Numbered from the stretch's first letter, positions 1-10,071 are shown. The stretch: 64,000 bases of DNA from Sphingobacteriales bacterium 44-15 (GCA_001899685.1 MKWG01000046.1:124001-188000); one strand, 5' to 3'. The notes: generated by a model not told the origin, from the sequence alone. Numbers and translations: made by a program.

Positions 1-1847
1 GCGCAGAGCCTTTCCCATCGGGGTTCTGGCAGATGAACTATAGCCCGTTAGCTATGTATAGGAGAGATAACTGGGCTGCCTGTATAAAAGGGATCAACAA
101 TGCCTTTTGGGCAACAGAAACATATACTTCCGACAATCGTTACGGACGGTACCAGGGATATGGCGCACTGGAGATCTTATATTCCAGTGAGTGGCCGAAT
201 GAACTTAAACCCAGTGGAATGACAGCTACCGGCTGGGACTGGAATAAAGTACCGGGAACAACTTCGATAGTATACCCTTTTGATTCTCTAAATCTGTCTG
301 CTTCTGTAAATAATCTTGAAGAACGGAGTATGCTGAATTTTGCCGGTGGTGTAAAATTTGGTGTTCCTTCGGAAACCGCGCCTTCAGATGTTATTCTGCA
401 GGACCTTCATGGGGATTATGGGCTATACGGGTTGAACTTCAGGCAGTCCGATCTTTCGATTACCCATAGTTCTTCCTTTGTTTTTCGCAAATCCTATTTT
501 TGCTTCGGCAGGAGAATTGTGTGTGTGGGCAGTAATATTAACAACAACAGATCCTGGAGAAATACCATTACTACTTTATTTCAGGTAACCCTTCCGGAGA
601 CTTCTTCTGCCGTCACAGTAGACGGATCGGCAAAGACCGGTTTTCCCTTCGCACAAACATTAAGCAAAACCAGTGCCCACTGGCTGAGGGATACCTATAG
701 CACCGGCTATTATGTGCTTGCGGGCAATACTATTCAGGTGGAAAAGAAATCCCAAACCAGCCCGGATCAATCCGGAAACGGGGTAACAACTACTGCCAAT
801 TATACCAACGCTTATATTGATCACGACGTTGCGCCGAAAGATGGAAAATATGCATACGTTGTAATTCCAAAAACGACAGATGCAGCAATGGCTCAGTTTG
901 CAAGCAATATGAGCTCCCCTTCCACGAGGGAATTCGATATCCTGCAGCAGGATGCATCAGCGCATATTATCAGGGAAAATGCCACGGGGGTGACAGGATA
1001 CAGCTTGTTTGAAGTGAATACTAACCTTACCGGCAATGATTATATAAAAGGAAATACTGTGCCCTGCGTTGCTATGCTGCGGGTGAAAGACGATACAATG
1101 ACAATATCAGTTGTAAATCCTGATATAAATCTTGTCAATAATGTAAGCACGGCTGTTCCAATTACTATTCATTTATACGGGGGATGGCTTAAAGCCAACA
1201 ACAAACCTGCAAAATATGCGTCGCTGGTTTCCTCAGGCAGTGAAGAAACGCTGGTGCAGTTCACCGCTGCAGACGGTCTCCCTGCTGAAATTGTATTGGT
1301 AAGAACATTTGCAGTATTGCCCCTGAGGTCTCTTTCTCTTTCGGGCCGCCTCAATGAGGCTGCACATCAGAATGAGCTTACCATGAAATTGGAGAATGAT
1401 GAGCCTGCCACTTATTATCTTGAAAATAAGACCGGGGAAAATGGAGAATGGCAGGTGATAGATGAAAAACAACTGCCGGGAGCAGCAACGGAGCAATCGT
1501 ATATTTTTTACCATCATAATCCTCTTCCTGCCACAAATTTCTACCGTATCAAATGGCAGGAGAATGCCGGGGGCTGGAAGTATTCCAATATAGTACAGCT
1601 TAAAAATGCGCAGGTCAATGCGGTAACGGTTGCGCCTAACCCGGCCCGGGACTTTTTCTCCGTTATGCTGAAGCAAAAGCCTTCAACTCCTATACTATGG
1701 ACACTGGCTGATGCCGGCGGCAAAGTGGTGCAGCGGGGGAAAATATCAGATAACCGTGCAGATATTGCGGTAAATGAATTTCCTGCAGGGGTATATTTCT
1801 TCAGCATGGATAACGCTCAAAGCTTCAGGATTGCAGTGATTAAATAA
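1..1847 (+). CDS. Polysaccharide lyase family 8 (chondroitinase ABC-like), T9SS-secreted, 5' partial
   Basis: The reading frame is already open at the window edge (codons run from position 3), so the N-terminus is missing; about 614 residues are visible. The visible start, FWQMNYSPLAMYRRDNWA followed by NRYGRYQGYGALEIL and the GWDWNKVPGTT stretch, matches the catalytic-to-beta-sandwich part of PL8 lyases of the chondroitin ABC lyase type, which cleave uronic-acid-containing glycosaminoglycans by beta-elimination. Family members are about 1000 residues, so roughly the N-terminal 40% lies upstream. The last ~75 residues (VAPNPARDFF ... GVYFF ... IAVIK) form a type IX secretion C-terminal sorting domain, so the enzyme is exported across the outer membrane. 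It is followed after 45 bp by lepA, with no sign of a shared function. The exact substrate (chondroitin, dermatan, hyaluronan) is inference. Confidence 0.8.
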   Translation, partial: AEPFPSGFWQMNYSPLAMYRRDNWAACIKGINNAFWATETYTSDNRYGRYQGYGALEILYSSEWPNELKPSGMTATGWDWNKVPGTTSIVYPFDSLNLSASVNNLEERSMLNFAGGVKFGVPSETAPSDVILQDLHGDYGLYGLNFRQSDLSITHSSSFVFRKSYFCFGRRIVCVGSNINNNRSWRNTITTLFQVTLPETSSAVTVDGSAKTGFPFAQTLSKTSAHWLRDTYSTGYYVLAGNTIQVEKKSQTSPDQSGNGVTTTANYTNAYIDHDVAPKDGKYAYVVIPKTTDAAMAQFASNMSSPSTREFDILQQDASAHIIRENATGVTGYSLFEVNTNLTGNDYIKGNTVPCVAMLRVKDDTMTISVVNPDINLVNNVSTAVPITIHLYGGWLKANNKPAKYASLVSSGSEETLVQFTAADGLPAEIVLVRTFAVLPLRSLSLSGRLNEAAHQNELTMKLENDEPATYYLENKTGENGEWQVIDEKQLPGAATEQSYIFYHHNPLPATNFYRIKWQENAGGWKYSNIVQLKNAQVNAVTVAPNPARDFFSVMLKQKPSTPILWTLADAGGKVVQRGKISDNRADIAVNEFPAGVYFFSMDNAQSFRIAVIK

Positions 1848-1856
1848 ATAAACGCT

Positions 1857-1864
1857 TACCTTTG
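1857..1864 (+). promoter_or_regulatory. Bacteroidota -7 promoter box for lepA (TACCTTTG)
   Basis: TACCTTTG matches the TAnnTTTG -7 element of the Bacteroidota primary sigma factor. It lies 28 bases before the lepA ATG, giving a short leader of about 20-25 bases. No clean TTTG (-33) element is visible at the usual distance. Confidence 0.5.
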
Positions 1865-1892
1865 CGCATCCTAAAAACGACGGGAACCGTTC

Positions 1893-3686
1893 ATGAAGCA
1901 TATCCGGAATTTTTGTATCATCGCGCATATTGACCATGGTAAAAGCACCCTGGCAGATCGTCTTTTGCAGGCAACCAATACCATCTCCGACAGGGAAATG
2001 ATGGACCAGGTGCTGGACGATATGGACCTCGAAAGAGAAAAAGGCATCACTATCAAGAGCCACGCCATCCAGATTAATTACAAGCACTCCGACGGGCAGG
2101 AATATATACTTAATCTTATTGACACCCCCGGTCACGTGGATTTTAGCTATGAAGTGAGCCGGGCGCTTGCTGCCTGTGAAGGAGCTTTGCTGCTGGTTGA
2201 CGCTACACAGGGCATACAGGCACAAACGATCAGCAACCTTTATCTCGCGCTGGATAATGACCTGGAGATCATTCCGGTGATCAATAAAATAGATATGGAC
2301 GGCGCGATGATCGAAGAAGTGAAAGACCAGATCATAGAGCTGATAGGTTGTAAGCCGGAAGAGATACTGCTTGCCAGCGGCCGCACCGGGCTGGGAGTAG
2401 ACGGCATACTTGAAGCTATCGTCAACAGGATACCTCCGCCCGCAGGCAAACCGGGTGCGCCTTTACAGGCATTGATCTTCGATAGTGTTTTTAACAGCTT
2501 CCGCGGCATTATAGTGTATTATCGTATTATCAACGGGGCAATTAAAAAAGGCGATAAGGTAAAATTTGTATCCACCGGCCAGGAATACGAAGCAGACGAA
2601 GTAGGTATACTGAAATTGAAAATGACCGAAAAAACTGAAGTGAAGTGTGGGGATGTGGGTTATATCATTACAGGTATAAAAAATGCCAAAGAAGTAAAAG
2701 TAGGGGATACCATCACTACTTCTGCCAATCCGACTACTGAAATGATCAAAGGCTTCCAGGAAGTCAAGCCAATGGTATTTGCAGGGATATTTCCTGTGAA
2801 TACGGATGAGTTTGAAGAGCTGAGGGACTGTATGGATAAGCTTCAGCTGAATGACGCCTCCCTGACTTTTGAGCTGGAAACCTCACAGGCGCTCGGGTTC
2901 GGCTTCCGTTGCGGTTTTCTCGGTATGCTCCACATGGAGATCATCCAGGAACGCCTGGAACGTGAATTTAATCAAACGGTGATCACTACCGTTCCCAACG
3001 TGAGCTTTATAGCTTATACTACAAGAGGAGAAAAAATAATCGTCAATAATCCTACCGAATTCCCCGACCCTGTAAAAACAGAGCGGATTGAAGAACCTTA
3101 TATTAAAGCGCAGATCATTACCAAACCGGAATATATTGGCAATATTATGACGCTATGCCTGGGAAAAAGAGGGATGCTCATCAACCAGAGCTATCTTACC
3201 ACCACCAGGGTTGAGCTGGTTTTCGAAATGCCGCTTACCGAAATTGTGTTTGATTTCTACGACAAGCTGAAGAGCCAGACCCGCGGCTATGCATCATTCG
3301 ACTATAATCCTATTGGCTATCGCGAAGCGGATATTGTAAAGATGGATATATTGCTGAACGGTGATAAAGTGGATGCACTAAGTGCGCTCATCCATCGCAG
3401 CAAGGGACAGGAATTTGGACGCAAACTTTGTGAAAAGCTGAAAGAGCTGGTTCCCCGCCAGCAGTTCCAGATCGCCATCCAGGCGGCTATTGGCGCAAAA
3501 ATATTAGCAAGGGAAAATATCTCAGCCATGCGAAAAGATGTTACTGCCAAGTGTTATGGCGGAGATATCAGCCGTAAGAGAAAATTGCTTGAAAAGCAAA
3601 AGGAAGGTAAAAAGCGTATGCGCCAGATCGGTAATGTAGAAGTACCCCAGGAAGCGTTCCTTGCAGTGTTGAAGCTGGATGATTAA
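1893..3686 (+). CDS. lepA: Elongation factor 4 (LepA), back-translocating ribosomal GTPase
   Basis: The product is 597 residues, the normal LepA length. It starts [19 protein letters not shown], giving the G1 P-loop AHIDHGKST at residues 11-19. DTPGH (G3) and NKID (G4) follow, and the C-terminus is rich in lysine and arginine ([21 protein letters not shown]), which is the LepA-specific C-terminal domain. EF4 is a translational GTPase that binds ribosomes and can reverse translocation under ionic or temperature stress. The gene has its own -7 box and is transcribed away from the lyase gene; a bidirectional terminator lies downstream before the convergent aconitase gene. No anomalies are seen. 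Confidence 0.97.
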   Translation: MKHIRNFCIIAHIDHGKSTLADRLLQATNTISDREMMDQVLDDMDLEREKGITIKSHAIQINYKHSDGQEYILNLIDTPGHVDFSYEVSRALAACEGALLLVDATQGIQAQTISNLYLALDNDLEIIPVINKIDMDGAMIEEVKDQIIELIGCKPEEILLASGRTGLGVDGILEAIVNRIPPPAGKPGAPLQALIFDSVFNSFRGIIVYYRIINGAIKKGDKVKFVSTGQEYEADEVGILKLKMTEKTEVKCGDVGYIITGIKNAKEVKVGDTITTSANPTTEMIKGFQEVKPMVFAGIFPVNTDEFEELRDCMDKLQLNDASLTFELETSQALGFGFRCGFLGMLHMEIIQERLEREFNQTVITTVPNVSFIAYTTRGEKIIVNNPTEFPDPVKTERIEEPYIKAQIITKPEYIGNIMTLCLGKRGMLINQSYLTTTRVELVFEMPLTEIVFDFYDKLKSQTRGYASFDYNPIGYREADIVKMDILLNGDKVDALSALIHRSKGQEFGRKLCEKLKELVPRQQFQIAIQAAIGAKILARENISAMRKDVTAKCYGGDISRKRKLLEKQKEGKKRMRQIGNVEVPQEAFLAVLKLDD

Positions 3687-3727
3687 AATGGCATTACGTT
3701 GACCATAATATACAGCATCGTTTTTTG

Positions 3728-3762
3728 TGAATAGTGAATGGTGAAACGTGAAACGATAAACG
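3728..3762. repeat. Dispersed intergenic repeat (GTGAAACG family)
   Basis: This stretch reads as tandem GTGAATGGTGAAACG and TGAAACGATAAACGTG units. The same words recur in at least seven other gaps of this window. It lies between lepA and the terminator. The rest of the 3687-3919 gap shows no coding potential, only a short CCCGCCAGGTGGCGGG inverted repeat near 3779. Confidence 0.6.
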
Positions 3763-3919
3763 TGGTGTTTCGGATATCCCGCCAGGTGGCGGGACCGGCT
3801 TGAGGCAATCAATAACTTACCCTTAAAAACGCTATGCTTTCTTAAGAAAACGGCATTGAATGGTGAAGACATTTACGATTCATTTCGGGGTAATATGAGA
3901 TATTTAATTAACCGGCACT

Positions 3920-3951
3920 AAAAAACCTCCTGGAATACCAGGAGGTTTTTT
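3920..3951. terminator. Bidirectional intrinsic terminator between lepA and acnA
   Basis: A perfect 14-bp stem (AAAAAACCTCCTGG paired with CCAGGAGGTTTTTT) with an AATA loop. The A-run and T-run give a U-tract on either strand, so it serves both convergent genes. Confidence 0.9.
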
Positions 3952-3973
3952 AAGTTCAGTCATATAATATCAT

Positions 3974-6238
3974 TTATTTCGCAAACTGTTGCCTGATCAG
4001 GTTCAGCGCGCCACCTTCCCTGAACCATTGTATCTGCTGCTCGTTGTAGGTATGATTTACCTCTATGTTTTCCGTATTGCCATTGGCATGGTGCAGCACA
4101 ACAGTAAGCGGCTTGCCGGGAGTAAAGGTTTCCAGTCCAATGATATCGATGGTATCATCTTCCTGTATTTTGTCATAGTCTTCTTTATTGGCAAATGTAA
4201 GCGCAAGCATACCCTGCTTTTTCAGGTTGGTTTCGTGAATACGGGCAAAGCTTCTTACTATTATGGCGCGCACACCAAGGTGGCGGGGCTCCATGGCCGC
4301 GTGCTCACGGCTTGATCCTTCCCCATAGTTTTCATCTCCTACTACCACACTGCCGATGCCTGCAGCTTTATAAGCCCTGGCAGTTGCCGGCACGGGGCCA
4401 TATTCACCGGTTAACTGGTTCTTTACAGTATCGGTTTTTTCGTTGAAATAATTGATAGCGCCTATCAGCATATTATTGCTGATATTGTCCAGGTGACCGC
4501 GGAACTTTAACCAGGGGCCTGCCATAGAGATGTGATCAGTAGTGCATTTCCCTTTTGCCTTAATGAGCAGCTTAAGCCCTTTAAGATCGGTGCCCTCCCA
4601 CGGGGTGAAAGGAGATAATAGTTGCAGGCGCTGTGAATCCGGCTTTACGATCACTTCCACCTTGCTGCCATCCTTTGCAGGTGCCTGGTAGCCGGGGTCG
4701 TCTACCGAAAACCCTTTCGGAGGTAATTCCACTCCTGTTGGCTCATCAAGCATTACTTCTTCGCCGCTTTCGTTCTTCAGCTTATCCTTCAGCGGGTTGA
4801 AAGTGAGATCGCCCGCAATGGCAAAAGCAGTTACAATTTCAGGTGAAGCCACAAAAGCGTGTGTGCTTGCGAGGCCGTCATTGCGTTTTGCAAAATTTCT
4901 GTTGAAGGAAGTGATGATAGAGTTCTTACGGTTGGGGTCGTCAATATGCCTTGCCCATTGCCCTATACAGGGACCGCAGGCATTGGCTAATACAACACCG
5001 CCTATTTTATCAAATGTTTTAAGGAAGCCATCTTTTTCAATAGTATGCCTTACCAGCTCGCTGCCCGGGGTGATGGTAAATTCTGCCCTGGTCTTTAACT
5101 TTTTGTCTATAGCCTGTTGTGCCAATGATGCAGAGCGGCTGATATCTTCATAAGAAGAGTTGGTACATGATCCGATCAACGCCACTTCAAGACGCTCCGG
5201 CCACTGGTTGGCCCTTACTGCTTCGGCAAATTTGCTGATGGGCCATGCAAGATCGGGTGTGAACGGCCCGTTTACATAAGGCTCAAGCTCATCCAGGTTG
5301 ATCTCTATCAACTGGTCATAGTATTTGGAAGGATCGGCATATACTTCAGGGTCGGGGCGGAGATGTTCTCTGATACCATCTGCCAGGGCGGCTACTTCTT
5401 CTCTTTGGGTAGCTTTGAGATAAGACGACATTTTTTCGTCATAGGCAAATAATGAACAGGTGGCGCCGATCTCTGCTCCCATATTACATATAGTGCCTTT
5501 GCCTGTGGCGCTCAGGTTGTCTGCCCCTTCTCCGAAATATTCCACAATGGCGCCTGTGCCTCCTTTTACGGTGAGTATACCCGCAACTTTCAGGATGATA
5601 TCTTTGGGAGAAGCCCAGCCATTCAGCCTTCCTGTGAGCTTTATACCGATAAGCTTAGGCATTTTAAGCTCCCATGCCAACCCGGCCATTACATCCACCG
5701 CATCAGCTCCACCAACGCCTATGGCCACCATCCCTAACCCGCCGGCATTGGGTGTATGGGAATCTGTGCCAATCATCATACCACCGGGAAATGCATAGTT
5801 TTCCAGCACTACCTGGTGAATGATCCCTGCACCCGCTTTCCAGAAGCCAATACCATATTTATTAGAAATAGAGGAGAGGAAGTCATATACTTCTTTATTT
5901 ACGTCTATTGCAACGGCAAGGTCCTTTTCCGCCCCTACTTTTGCCTGTATCAGGTGATCGCAATGCACGGTAGAAGGCACAGCTACCTTGTCCCTGCCAC
6001 AGGTCATAAATTGCAGCAGCGCCATCTGGGCGGTGGCATCCTGCATGGCAACACGGTCGGGTGCAAAATCTACATAATCTTTACCGCGCTGGTAGGCCTT
6101 TGTCGCCGGTTCGTAAAGGTGGGCATACAATATTTTTTCAGCAAGTGTAAGAGGCGTTCCTGTCAGTTTGCGTGCCGCAGCTACTTTGCCGGGCATTTCT
6201 GAGTAAATTTTTTTGATGAGGTCGAGATCGAAAACCAT
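3974..6238 (-). CDS. acnA: Aconitate hydratase
   Basis: A 754-residue aconitase of the mitochondrial-like type found in Bacteroidota. It isomerises citrate to isocitrate in the TCA cycle. The [4Fe-4S] ligands are visible as C358 (GSCTNSS) and C421/C424 (CGPCIGQW). The substrate-binding signature [11 protein letters not shown] sits near residue 157, and the C-terminal swivel domain carries [15 protein letters not shown]. The start [18 protein letters not shown] is the usual family start. It is a single gene, with a terminator directly downstream. The symbol is by function; the protein belongs to the mitochondrial subgroup rather than to E. coli AcnA proper. Confidence 0.96.
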   Translation of the reverse strand: MVFDLDLIKKIYSEMPGKVAAARKLTGTPLTLAEKILYAHLYEPATKAYQRGKDYVDFAPDRVAMQDATAQMALLQFMTCGRDKVAVPSTVHCDHLIQAKVGAEKDLAVAIDVNKEVYDFLSSISNKYGIGFWKAGAGIIHQVVLENYAFPGGMMIGTDSHTPNAGGLGMVAIGVGGADAVDVMAGLAWELKMPKLIGIKLTGRLNGWASPKDIILKVAGILTVKGGTGAIVEYFGEGADNLSATGKGTICNMGAEIGATCSLFAYDEKMSSYLKATQREEVAALADGIREHLRPDPEVYADPSKYYDQLIEINLDELEPYVNGPFTPDLAWPISKFAEAVRANQWPERLEVALIGSCTNSSYEDISRSASLAQQAIDKKLKTRAEFTITPGSELVRHTIEKDGFLKTFDKIGGVVLANACGPCIGQWARHIDDPNRKNSIITSFNRNFAKRNDGLASTHAFVASPEIVTAFAIAGDLTFNPLKDKLKNESGEEVMLDEPTGVELPPKGFSVDDPGYQAPAKDGSKVEVIVKPDSQRLQLLSPFTPWEGTDLKGLKLLIKAKGKCTTDHISMAGPWLKFRGHLDNISNNMLIGAINYFNEKTDTVKNQLTGEYGPVPATARAYKAAGIGSVVVGDENYGEGSSREHAAMEPRHLGVRAIIVRSFARIHETNLKKQGMLALTFANKEDYDKIQEDDTIDIIGLETFTPGKPLTVVLHHANGNTENIEVNHTYNEQQIQWFREGGALNLIRQQFAK

Positions 6239-6389
6239 AAATATTAGTTTTTTAGTTTGCCGTATGCCGGTAAAGCATCAGTGTAGTGGACAGGCGATTT
6301 ATTACCTGATTTGTAAAAAGCCCTGCGAAATTACCGAAAAAATGCAGTTTTCATAACAAGCGTTTCACATTCACGTTATTAATTTTTTT

Positions 6390-6397
6390 TAATTTAG
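6390..6397 (+). promoter_or_regulatory. Near-consensus -7 box four bases before the PspC gene (TAATTTAG)
   Basis: TAATTTAG differs from TAnnTTTG at one position and is separated from the ATG at 6402 by CATT. That is the same four-base spacing seen at the exact boxes before the TAL, tsaD, folD and aminotransferase genes. Confidence 0.35.
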
Positions 6398-6401
6398 CAT
6401 T

Positions 6402-6620
6402 ATGAACAGGTTCAAGCACTTTATCGAATGGCAGGTGTTTGGCGTTTGCGCCTACATAGGTGAAAAAGTGGGGATCGCAGGTTCCGTCATCCGCAAGCAT
6501 TTTATCTACATTTCCCTGCTCACCATGGGCTCGCCCATTATTATATATATGTTTGTCGCTTTCTGGATGAATGTAAAAAACTATATCTGGAAAAACAGAA
6601 GGAACCCGCTGAATGAGTAG
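6402..6620 (+). CDS. PspC-domain small membrane protein
   Basis: A 72-residue protein. The segment from about residue 10 to 60 (FGVCAYIGEKVGIAGSVIRKHFIYISLLTMGSPIIIYMFVAFW) has the PspC pattern: a short amphipathic VCAxIxExxGI helix followed by one hydrophobic transmembrane segment. PspC proteins are inner-membrane sensors or toxin-binding partners of the phage-shock response; short stand-alone versions are common in this phylum and usually have no linked pspA, as here. The C-terminus is basic (KNRRN), consistent with a cytoplasmic tail. It overlaps an unconvincing opposite-strand frame that I discard. The function in this organism is unknown. Confidence 0.75.
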   Translation: MNRFKHFIEWQVFGVCAYIGEKVGIAGSVIRKHFIYISLLTMGSPIIIYMFVAFWMNVKNYIWKNRRNPLNE

Positions 6621-6633
6621 AATGGGTAAGAGA

Positions 6634-6720
6634 CAATGAGCAATAGTGAATAGGCAATCGGGCTGCCCTCTATTATAACTCACCTGACGTTTATCGTTTG
6701 ACGTTTCACCATTCACTCAC
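6634..6720. repeat. Dispersed intergenic repeat, hairpin-prone
   Basis: Contains CAATAGTGAATAGGCAAT on the left and GACGTTTATCGTTTGACGTTTCACCATTCACTC on the right. These are the same words as at 33751-33854 and 34544-34611, arranged as a loose inverted repeat. The rest of the 6621-7046 gap is AT-rich and holds only the terminator at 6983-7034. Confidence 0.5.
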
Positions 6721-6982
6721 CAGGAAAGGTTACTAAGTAATTCTACCTGCTTTCTATAGGAAAAATAATCATTTCATTAAAAAATGTAAAGTTGAAAGCA
6801 ATTTATATTTTAATCTGCGTTATATACCTGTAACTTATTCAACGAAAGAATCTTAATAAAGTACGGCAAACCTTATCAGTGAAACACTAATTATTTATTC
6901 TGTGGAAAACCAAATAAGAAATCCAAGATCCTGTAAGTAAAAACCGAAATTATCCAATCATCCTTTGAAGTAACATCCTATG

Positions 6983-7034
6983 AAAGCTCCTGATCCTCTA
7001 TCCTAATGTAGATCCGGGAGCTTTTCTTTTTTTT
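6983..7034 (+). terminator. Plus-strand intrinsic terminator with no gene directly upstream
   Basis: AAAGCTCC-T-GATC pairs with GATC-CG-GGAGCTTT around a 15-base loop, followed by TTTCTTTTTTTTTT on the plus strand. The nearest plus-strand gene (PspC-like) ends 360 bases earlier, so it ends either a long 3' UTR or an unannotated small RNA. Confidence 0.7.
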
Positions 7035-7046
7035 TACAGCAACACC

Positions 7047-7505
7047 TCAAAATAGATCCAGCTTTTCTTTCTGCTCATAATTGACCGGTCGTGTTATAAA
7101 AATCCCCGATCTTCCCACTCTGATCTTTCCTGCCAGCCTTACCAAAACAGAATCTTTTAAACCCATTGAAAGCGCATTTCCTATCACGTTGGAGATATCC
7201 AGCTTTACTACGAGAGGAATGCTGAAGGTGTCCAGCCGGGGAATATTAATAGTGGAATCCAGCTCCGTATGTCCCAATTTCCTGTTATCAACAAATATAT
7301 CAAGGCTGCCTGATTTGAAGGTAAGATTTGACCTGTTAGGATTATACAACTGCACATCAGCCGACAGGGTAGTGTTGGTAAAACTGCTGGCGCCCAACTG
7401 CAGATTTTCCACACCCACATATTCCGGAGCGACAATTTGTCGGCAGGAGAATAACGTAATTACCAGGACACAAGCGAGTAGGGGAGCAAAGCTTTTCTTC
7501 ATCAT
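7047..7505 (-). CDS. LEA type 2 family lipoprotein
   Basis: A 152-residue protein with a lipoprotein signal peptide (MMKKSFAPLLACVLVITLFSC; the lipobox ends LFSC). The body matches LEA14/LEA_2 (water-stress and hypersensitive response) domains: alternating beta strands with VQLYNPNRSNLTFKSGSLDIFVDN and a late IRVGRSGIF. In bacteria these domains occur as periplasm-facing lipoproteins of unknown role, sometimes tied to desiccation. It stands alone between an AT-rich gap upstream and a plus-strand terminator downstream. The family assignment is fairly safe; the role is not known. Confidence 0.75.
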   Translation of the reverse strand: MMKKSFAPLLACVLVITLFSCRQIVAPEYVGVENLQLGASSFTNTTLSADVQLYNPNRSNLTFKSGSLDIFVDNRKLGHTELDSTINIPRLDTFSIPLVVKLDISNVIGNALSMGLKDSVLVRLAGKIRVGRSGIFITRPVNYEQKEKLDLF

Positions 7506-7800
7506 ATAGGATTATAAGTAATGCAATATAATCCGCTGTTTAAAAATTGTAAAGAAAATGAGGGTTAAAAATTAGCCAAAGCCCAACTAAGAACATTAGT
7601 TTTAGATACTGCAATTTTGTCAAAAGCGGTTAAATTACACAGCTAATTATTTTAGCTATAATTATATTGATATAATTTATTGATATAAAATTATTTATAT
7701 TATTTGTTTCGTGTTTATTTAAAAGTAAAAAAGACTTTTTTTAGCGAAAAAGTATTACAATTGGCCGATTTAACTTTCAAATAAAATATATGTATATATA

Positions 7801-8418
7801 ATGATACTATTAACTGAATTACAATATTTTGCACCAATTATTTCATATAAAAATTCAATTAATAATAAATATATAAAACTTGAACAATATGAACGGTGGC
7901 AAAAAATGAGTTTCCGGAACCGGTGTATCATTGCCGGGGCAAACGGATTGATAGATCTTAGTATTCCCATTGAAGGAAGCAGGAATACCGCAGCATTTAT
8001 ACGCGATGTAAAAATTGATAATGTGCTAAAATGGCAGATGATCCACTGGAGGGGAATCACCTCTGCTTACAACAGGGCACCCTGGTTTGAATTTTATGCC
8101 GACGAGCTTTTACAGTTTTATGAAACCAGGTACACCTATCTTTGGGACTGGAATCTTGATCTCATGTATTGGGTGCTGAAGCAATTGAAGGTGGAGGTGA
8201 AAGTGGACTTTACGGATCGTTACGAAAAGCAAATTACGGATGAAGATATAGCGGATTATCGTAATAAAATATTGCCTAAAAACAGTATCAGGTATGCCGG
8301 TGAGTGTCCGGTATACAGCCAGGTTTTTGAGCATCGCCTGGGATTCCACCCTAACCTGAGCATCATTGATTTGCTTTTTTGTGAAGGAAATAATGCCGCC
8401 GGTTTACTGAGATCCTGA
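7801..8418 (+). CDS. WbqC family protein
   Basis: A 205-residue WbqC-like protein. It begins with the family hallmark LLTELQYFAPIISYKNSINNKYIKLEQYERWQKMSFRNRC and continues with LSIPIEG, then MIHWRGITSAYNRAPWFEFYADEL. WbqC proteins are often linked to polysaccharide or glycan loci, and an amino-sugar acyl- or aminotransferase-like role has been suggested but is not proven. The start follows 295 bases of very AT-rich DNA (7506-7800) with no other gene. The first ~25 codons are themselves AT-rich compared with the rest of the gene. The two following genes lie close behind it on the same strand and may be co-transcribed. Confidence 0.85.
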   Translation: MILLTELQYFAPIISYKNSINNKYIKLEQYERWQKMSFRNRCIIAGANGLIDLSIPIEGSRNTAAFIRDVKIDNVLKWQMIHWRGITSAYNRAPWFEFYADELLQFYETRYTYLWDWNLDLMYWVLKQLKVEVKVDFTDRYEKQITDEDIADYRNKILPKNSIRYAGECPVYSQVFEHRLGFHPNLSIIDLLFCEGNNAAGLLRS

Positions 8419-8446
8419 AAGATATTATAATATTTTCAGCTATTTT

Positions 8447-9316
8447 ATGCAGGTAATAGAGAACGATTTTTTAAAGGTCACTATCAAAACCAAAGGCGCG
8501 GAATTATCAGGCCTTCAGCACAAACAAACCGGTATTGAATACATGTGGCAGGCCGATCCGGCTTTTTGGGGTAAGCATTCTCCTGTATTGTTTCCTGTAG
8601 TCGGGGCGCTTAAAAATAACGGTTTTCTTTTTCAGGGTAAAGAATACCCTCTCGGAAGGCATGGTTTTGCAAGAGATATGGATTTTTCAGTGGCAGAAGC
8701 CAATGGGAACAGCGTAACTTTCCGTCTGGAAGCTTCGGATGCTACGCTTTCTATATTCCCCTTTGCATTCAGGTTCGACATCACTTACCTGCTCAATGCA
8801 GATATGCTAACGGTAACCTACGATGTTATTAATACCGGCGGGAAAGAACTGTTTTTTTCAGTGGGAGGGCATCCTGCTTTCCGGGTTCCGCTGGAAGCAG
8901 GATTGGCGTATGAAAATTATTACCTTGAATTTGACGAGGAAGAAAATGTGGGGCGGTGGCCAATATCTCCGGAAGGCTTGATTGAAAAAGCTCCTCTTCC
9001 TTTTTTCAACCATTACGGAAGGGTACCGCTTACCAAATCATTGTTTTACCGGGATGCCCTGGTATTTAAGTATCTCCGTTCATCTTCGGTGAGCCTCCGG
9101 TCTGATAAAGGTAGCGCAGGCATTACTGTGGATATTGGGGAATTTCCTTACCTGGGTATATGGGCGGCCAAAAATGCCGATTTTGTTTGTATTGAGCCCT
9201 GGTGCGGTATTGCAGATAGTGTGGAGGCAGACCGGCAGATTATCCATAAAGAGGGCATCAACAGGCTGATGCCGGGCAATACTTTCAACCGGGCCTGGAG
9301 CGTGCATTGCTTTTAA
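8447..9316 (+). CDS. Aldose 1-epimerase family protein (LacX/YeaD-like)
   Basis: A 289-residue member of the galactose mutarotase-like superfamily. Visible motifs are the N-terminal LKVTIKTKGAELSGLQHKQTGIEYMWQADPAFWGKHSPVLFPVVG and the catalytic-region SVGGHPAFRVPL, whose histidine corresponds to the mutarotase His. A later GIWAAKNADFVCIEPWCGIADS contains the conserved EPW glutamate. Related proteins interconvert sugar anomers or are hexose-6-phosphate epimerase-like; the substrate cannot be told from sequence. It has no signal peptide, so it is cytoplasmic. The stop codon overlaps the start of the next gene (TAATG). Confidence 0.85.
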   Translation: MQVIENDFLKVTIKTKGAELSGLQHKQTGIEYMWQADPAFWGKHSPVLFPVVGALKNNGFLFQGKEYPLGRHGFARDMDFSVAEANGNSVTFRLEASDATLSIFPFAFRFDITYLLNADMLTVTYDVINTGGKELFFSVGGHPAFRVPLEAGLAYENYYLEFDEEENVGRWPISPEGLIEKAPLPFFNHYGRVPLTKSLFYRDALVFKYLRSSSVSLRSDKGSAGITVDIGEFPYLGIWAAKNADFVCIEPWCGIADSVEADRQIIHKEGINRLMPGNTFNRAWSVHCF

Positions 9317-10071
9317 TGCAGGATATTTACAAACAGCAAATGAAGAAACTGATCAACCGGCTCAATGCCTTTTTCAAAGGACTATCTATTATGCTCCGTC
9401 CGCATATTTACCTGGGATGGTTGAGACGCCCGGTACAGCTCTTTGTTAATACACTATCCTTGTCCAAATGGGCGGCAGCAAACGGAAAGTCGGCCACAAT
9501 GAATGATTTTTATACTCCCTCACGCGATTATCAAAAGCGGTATGCATTGTATGCACATATAGTGGAGACCGGGCGCCTGAAGGATACTGCTTTTGATTAT
9601 CTTGAATTTGGTGTGAGCGGAGGGGTTTCTTTCAGGTGGTGGGTGGCTGCCAATACGCATCCCGGGAGCAGGTTTTACGGGTTTGATACTTTTGAAGGGC
9701 TGCCTGAAAGCTGGGGCACCTATAGTAAAGGGGATATGATTGCCTCCATTCCCGGTATAGAGGATAGCCGGGCCTCTTTTTATAAAGGACTTTTCCAGGA
9801 TACATTACCGGGGTTTTTGAAAGCAAATACCATAGACCGCTCAAAGCTGAAGATCATACACCTTGATGCCGATCTTTTTTCTTCCACATTGTTTACGCTT
9901 ACCAGCCTCGCTCCGTATCTCCGGAAAGGAGATATCCTGTTGTTTGATGAGTTCAACGTGCCCAATCATGAGTTTGCAGCCTTTAAAATCTTTTGCGACA
10001 GCTATTATATAAAGACCAGGCTGTTGGCGGCAGTGAACAATTATTACCAGGTTGCCCTGGAAATTGAGTAG
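9316..10071 (+). CDS. TylF/MycF-like class I SAM-dependent methyltransferase
   Basis: A 251-residue protein from the ATG at 9316, which overlaps the preceding stop codon (TAATG); an earlier TTG at 9307 is less likely. Methyltransferase motifs are visible: DYLEFGVSGGVSFRWW (SAM-binding loop), FYGFDTFEGLPESWG, then KIIHLDADLFSSTLFTL and GDILLFDEF. The HxDxDxYxST-like acidic pair is typical of macrocin O-methyltransferase TylF relatives, which methylate sugar hydroxyls. It sits immediately before aryl-polyene locus A, so it could belong to that pathway or to the sugar genes in front of it; the sequence does not decide. The N-terminal ~40 residues are basic and membrane-prone. Confidence 0.75.
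   Translation: MQDIYKQQMKKLINRLNAFFKGLSIMLRPHIYLGWLRRPVQLFVNTLSLSKWAAANGKSATMNDFYTPSRDYQKRYALYAHIVETGRLKDTAFDYLEFGVSGGVSFRWWVAANTHPGSRFYGFDTFEGLPESWGTYSKGDMIASIPGIEDSRASFYKGLFQDTLPGFLKANTIDRSKLKIIHLDADLFSSTLFTLTSLAPYLRKGDILLFDEFNVPNHEFAAFKIFCDSYYIKTRLLAAVNNYYQVALEIE

Noticed and set aside
7506-7800. Very AT-rich stretch as a possible replication origin or transferred island
   Set aside because: No DnaA-box-like clusters, no oriC marker genes and only one gene (WbqC) shows the AT bias at its start.
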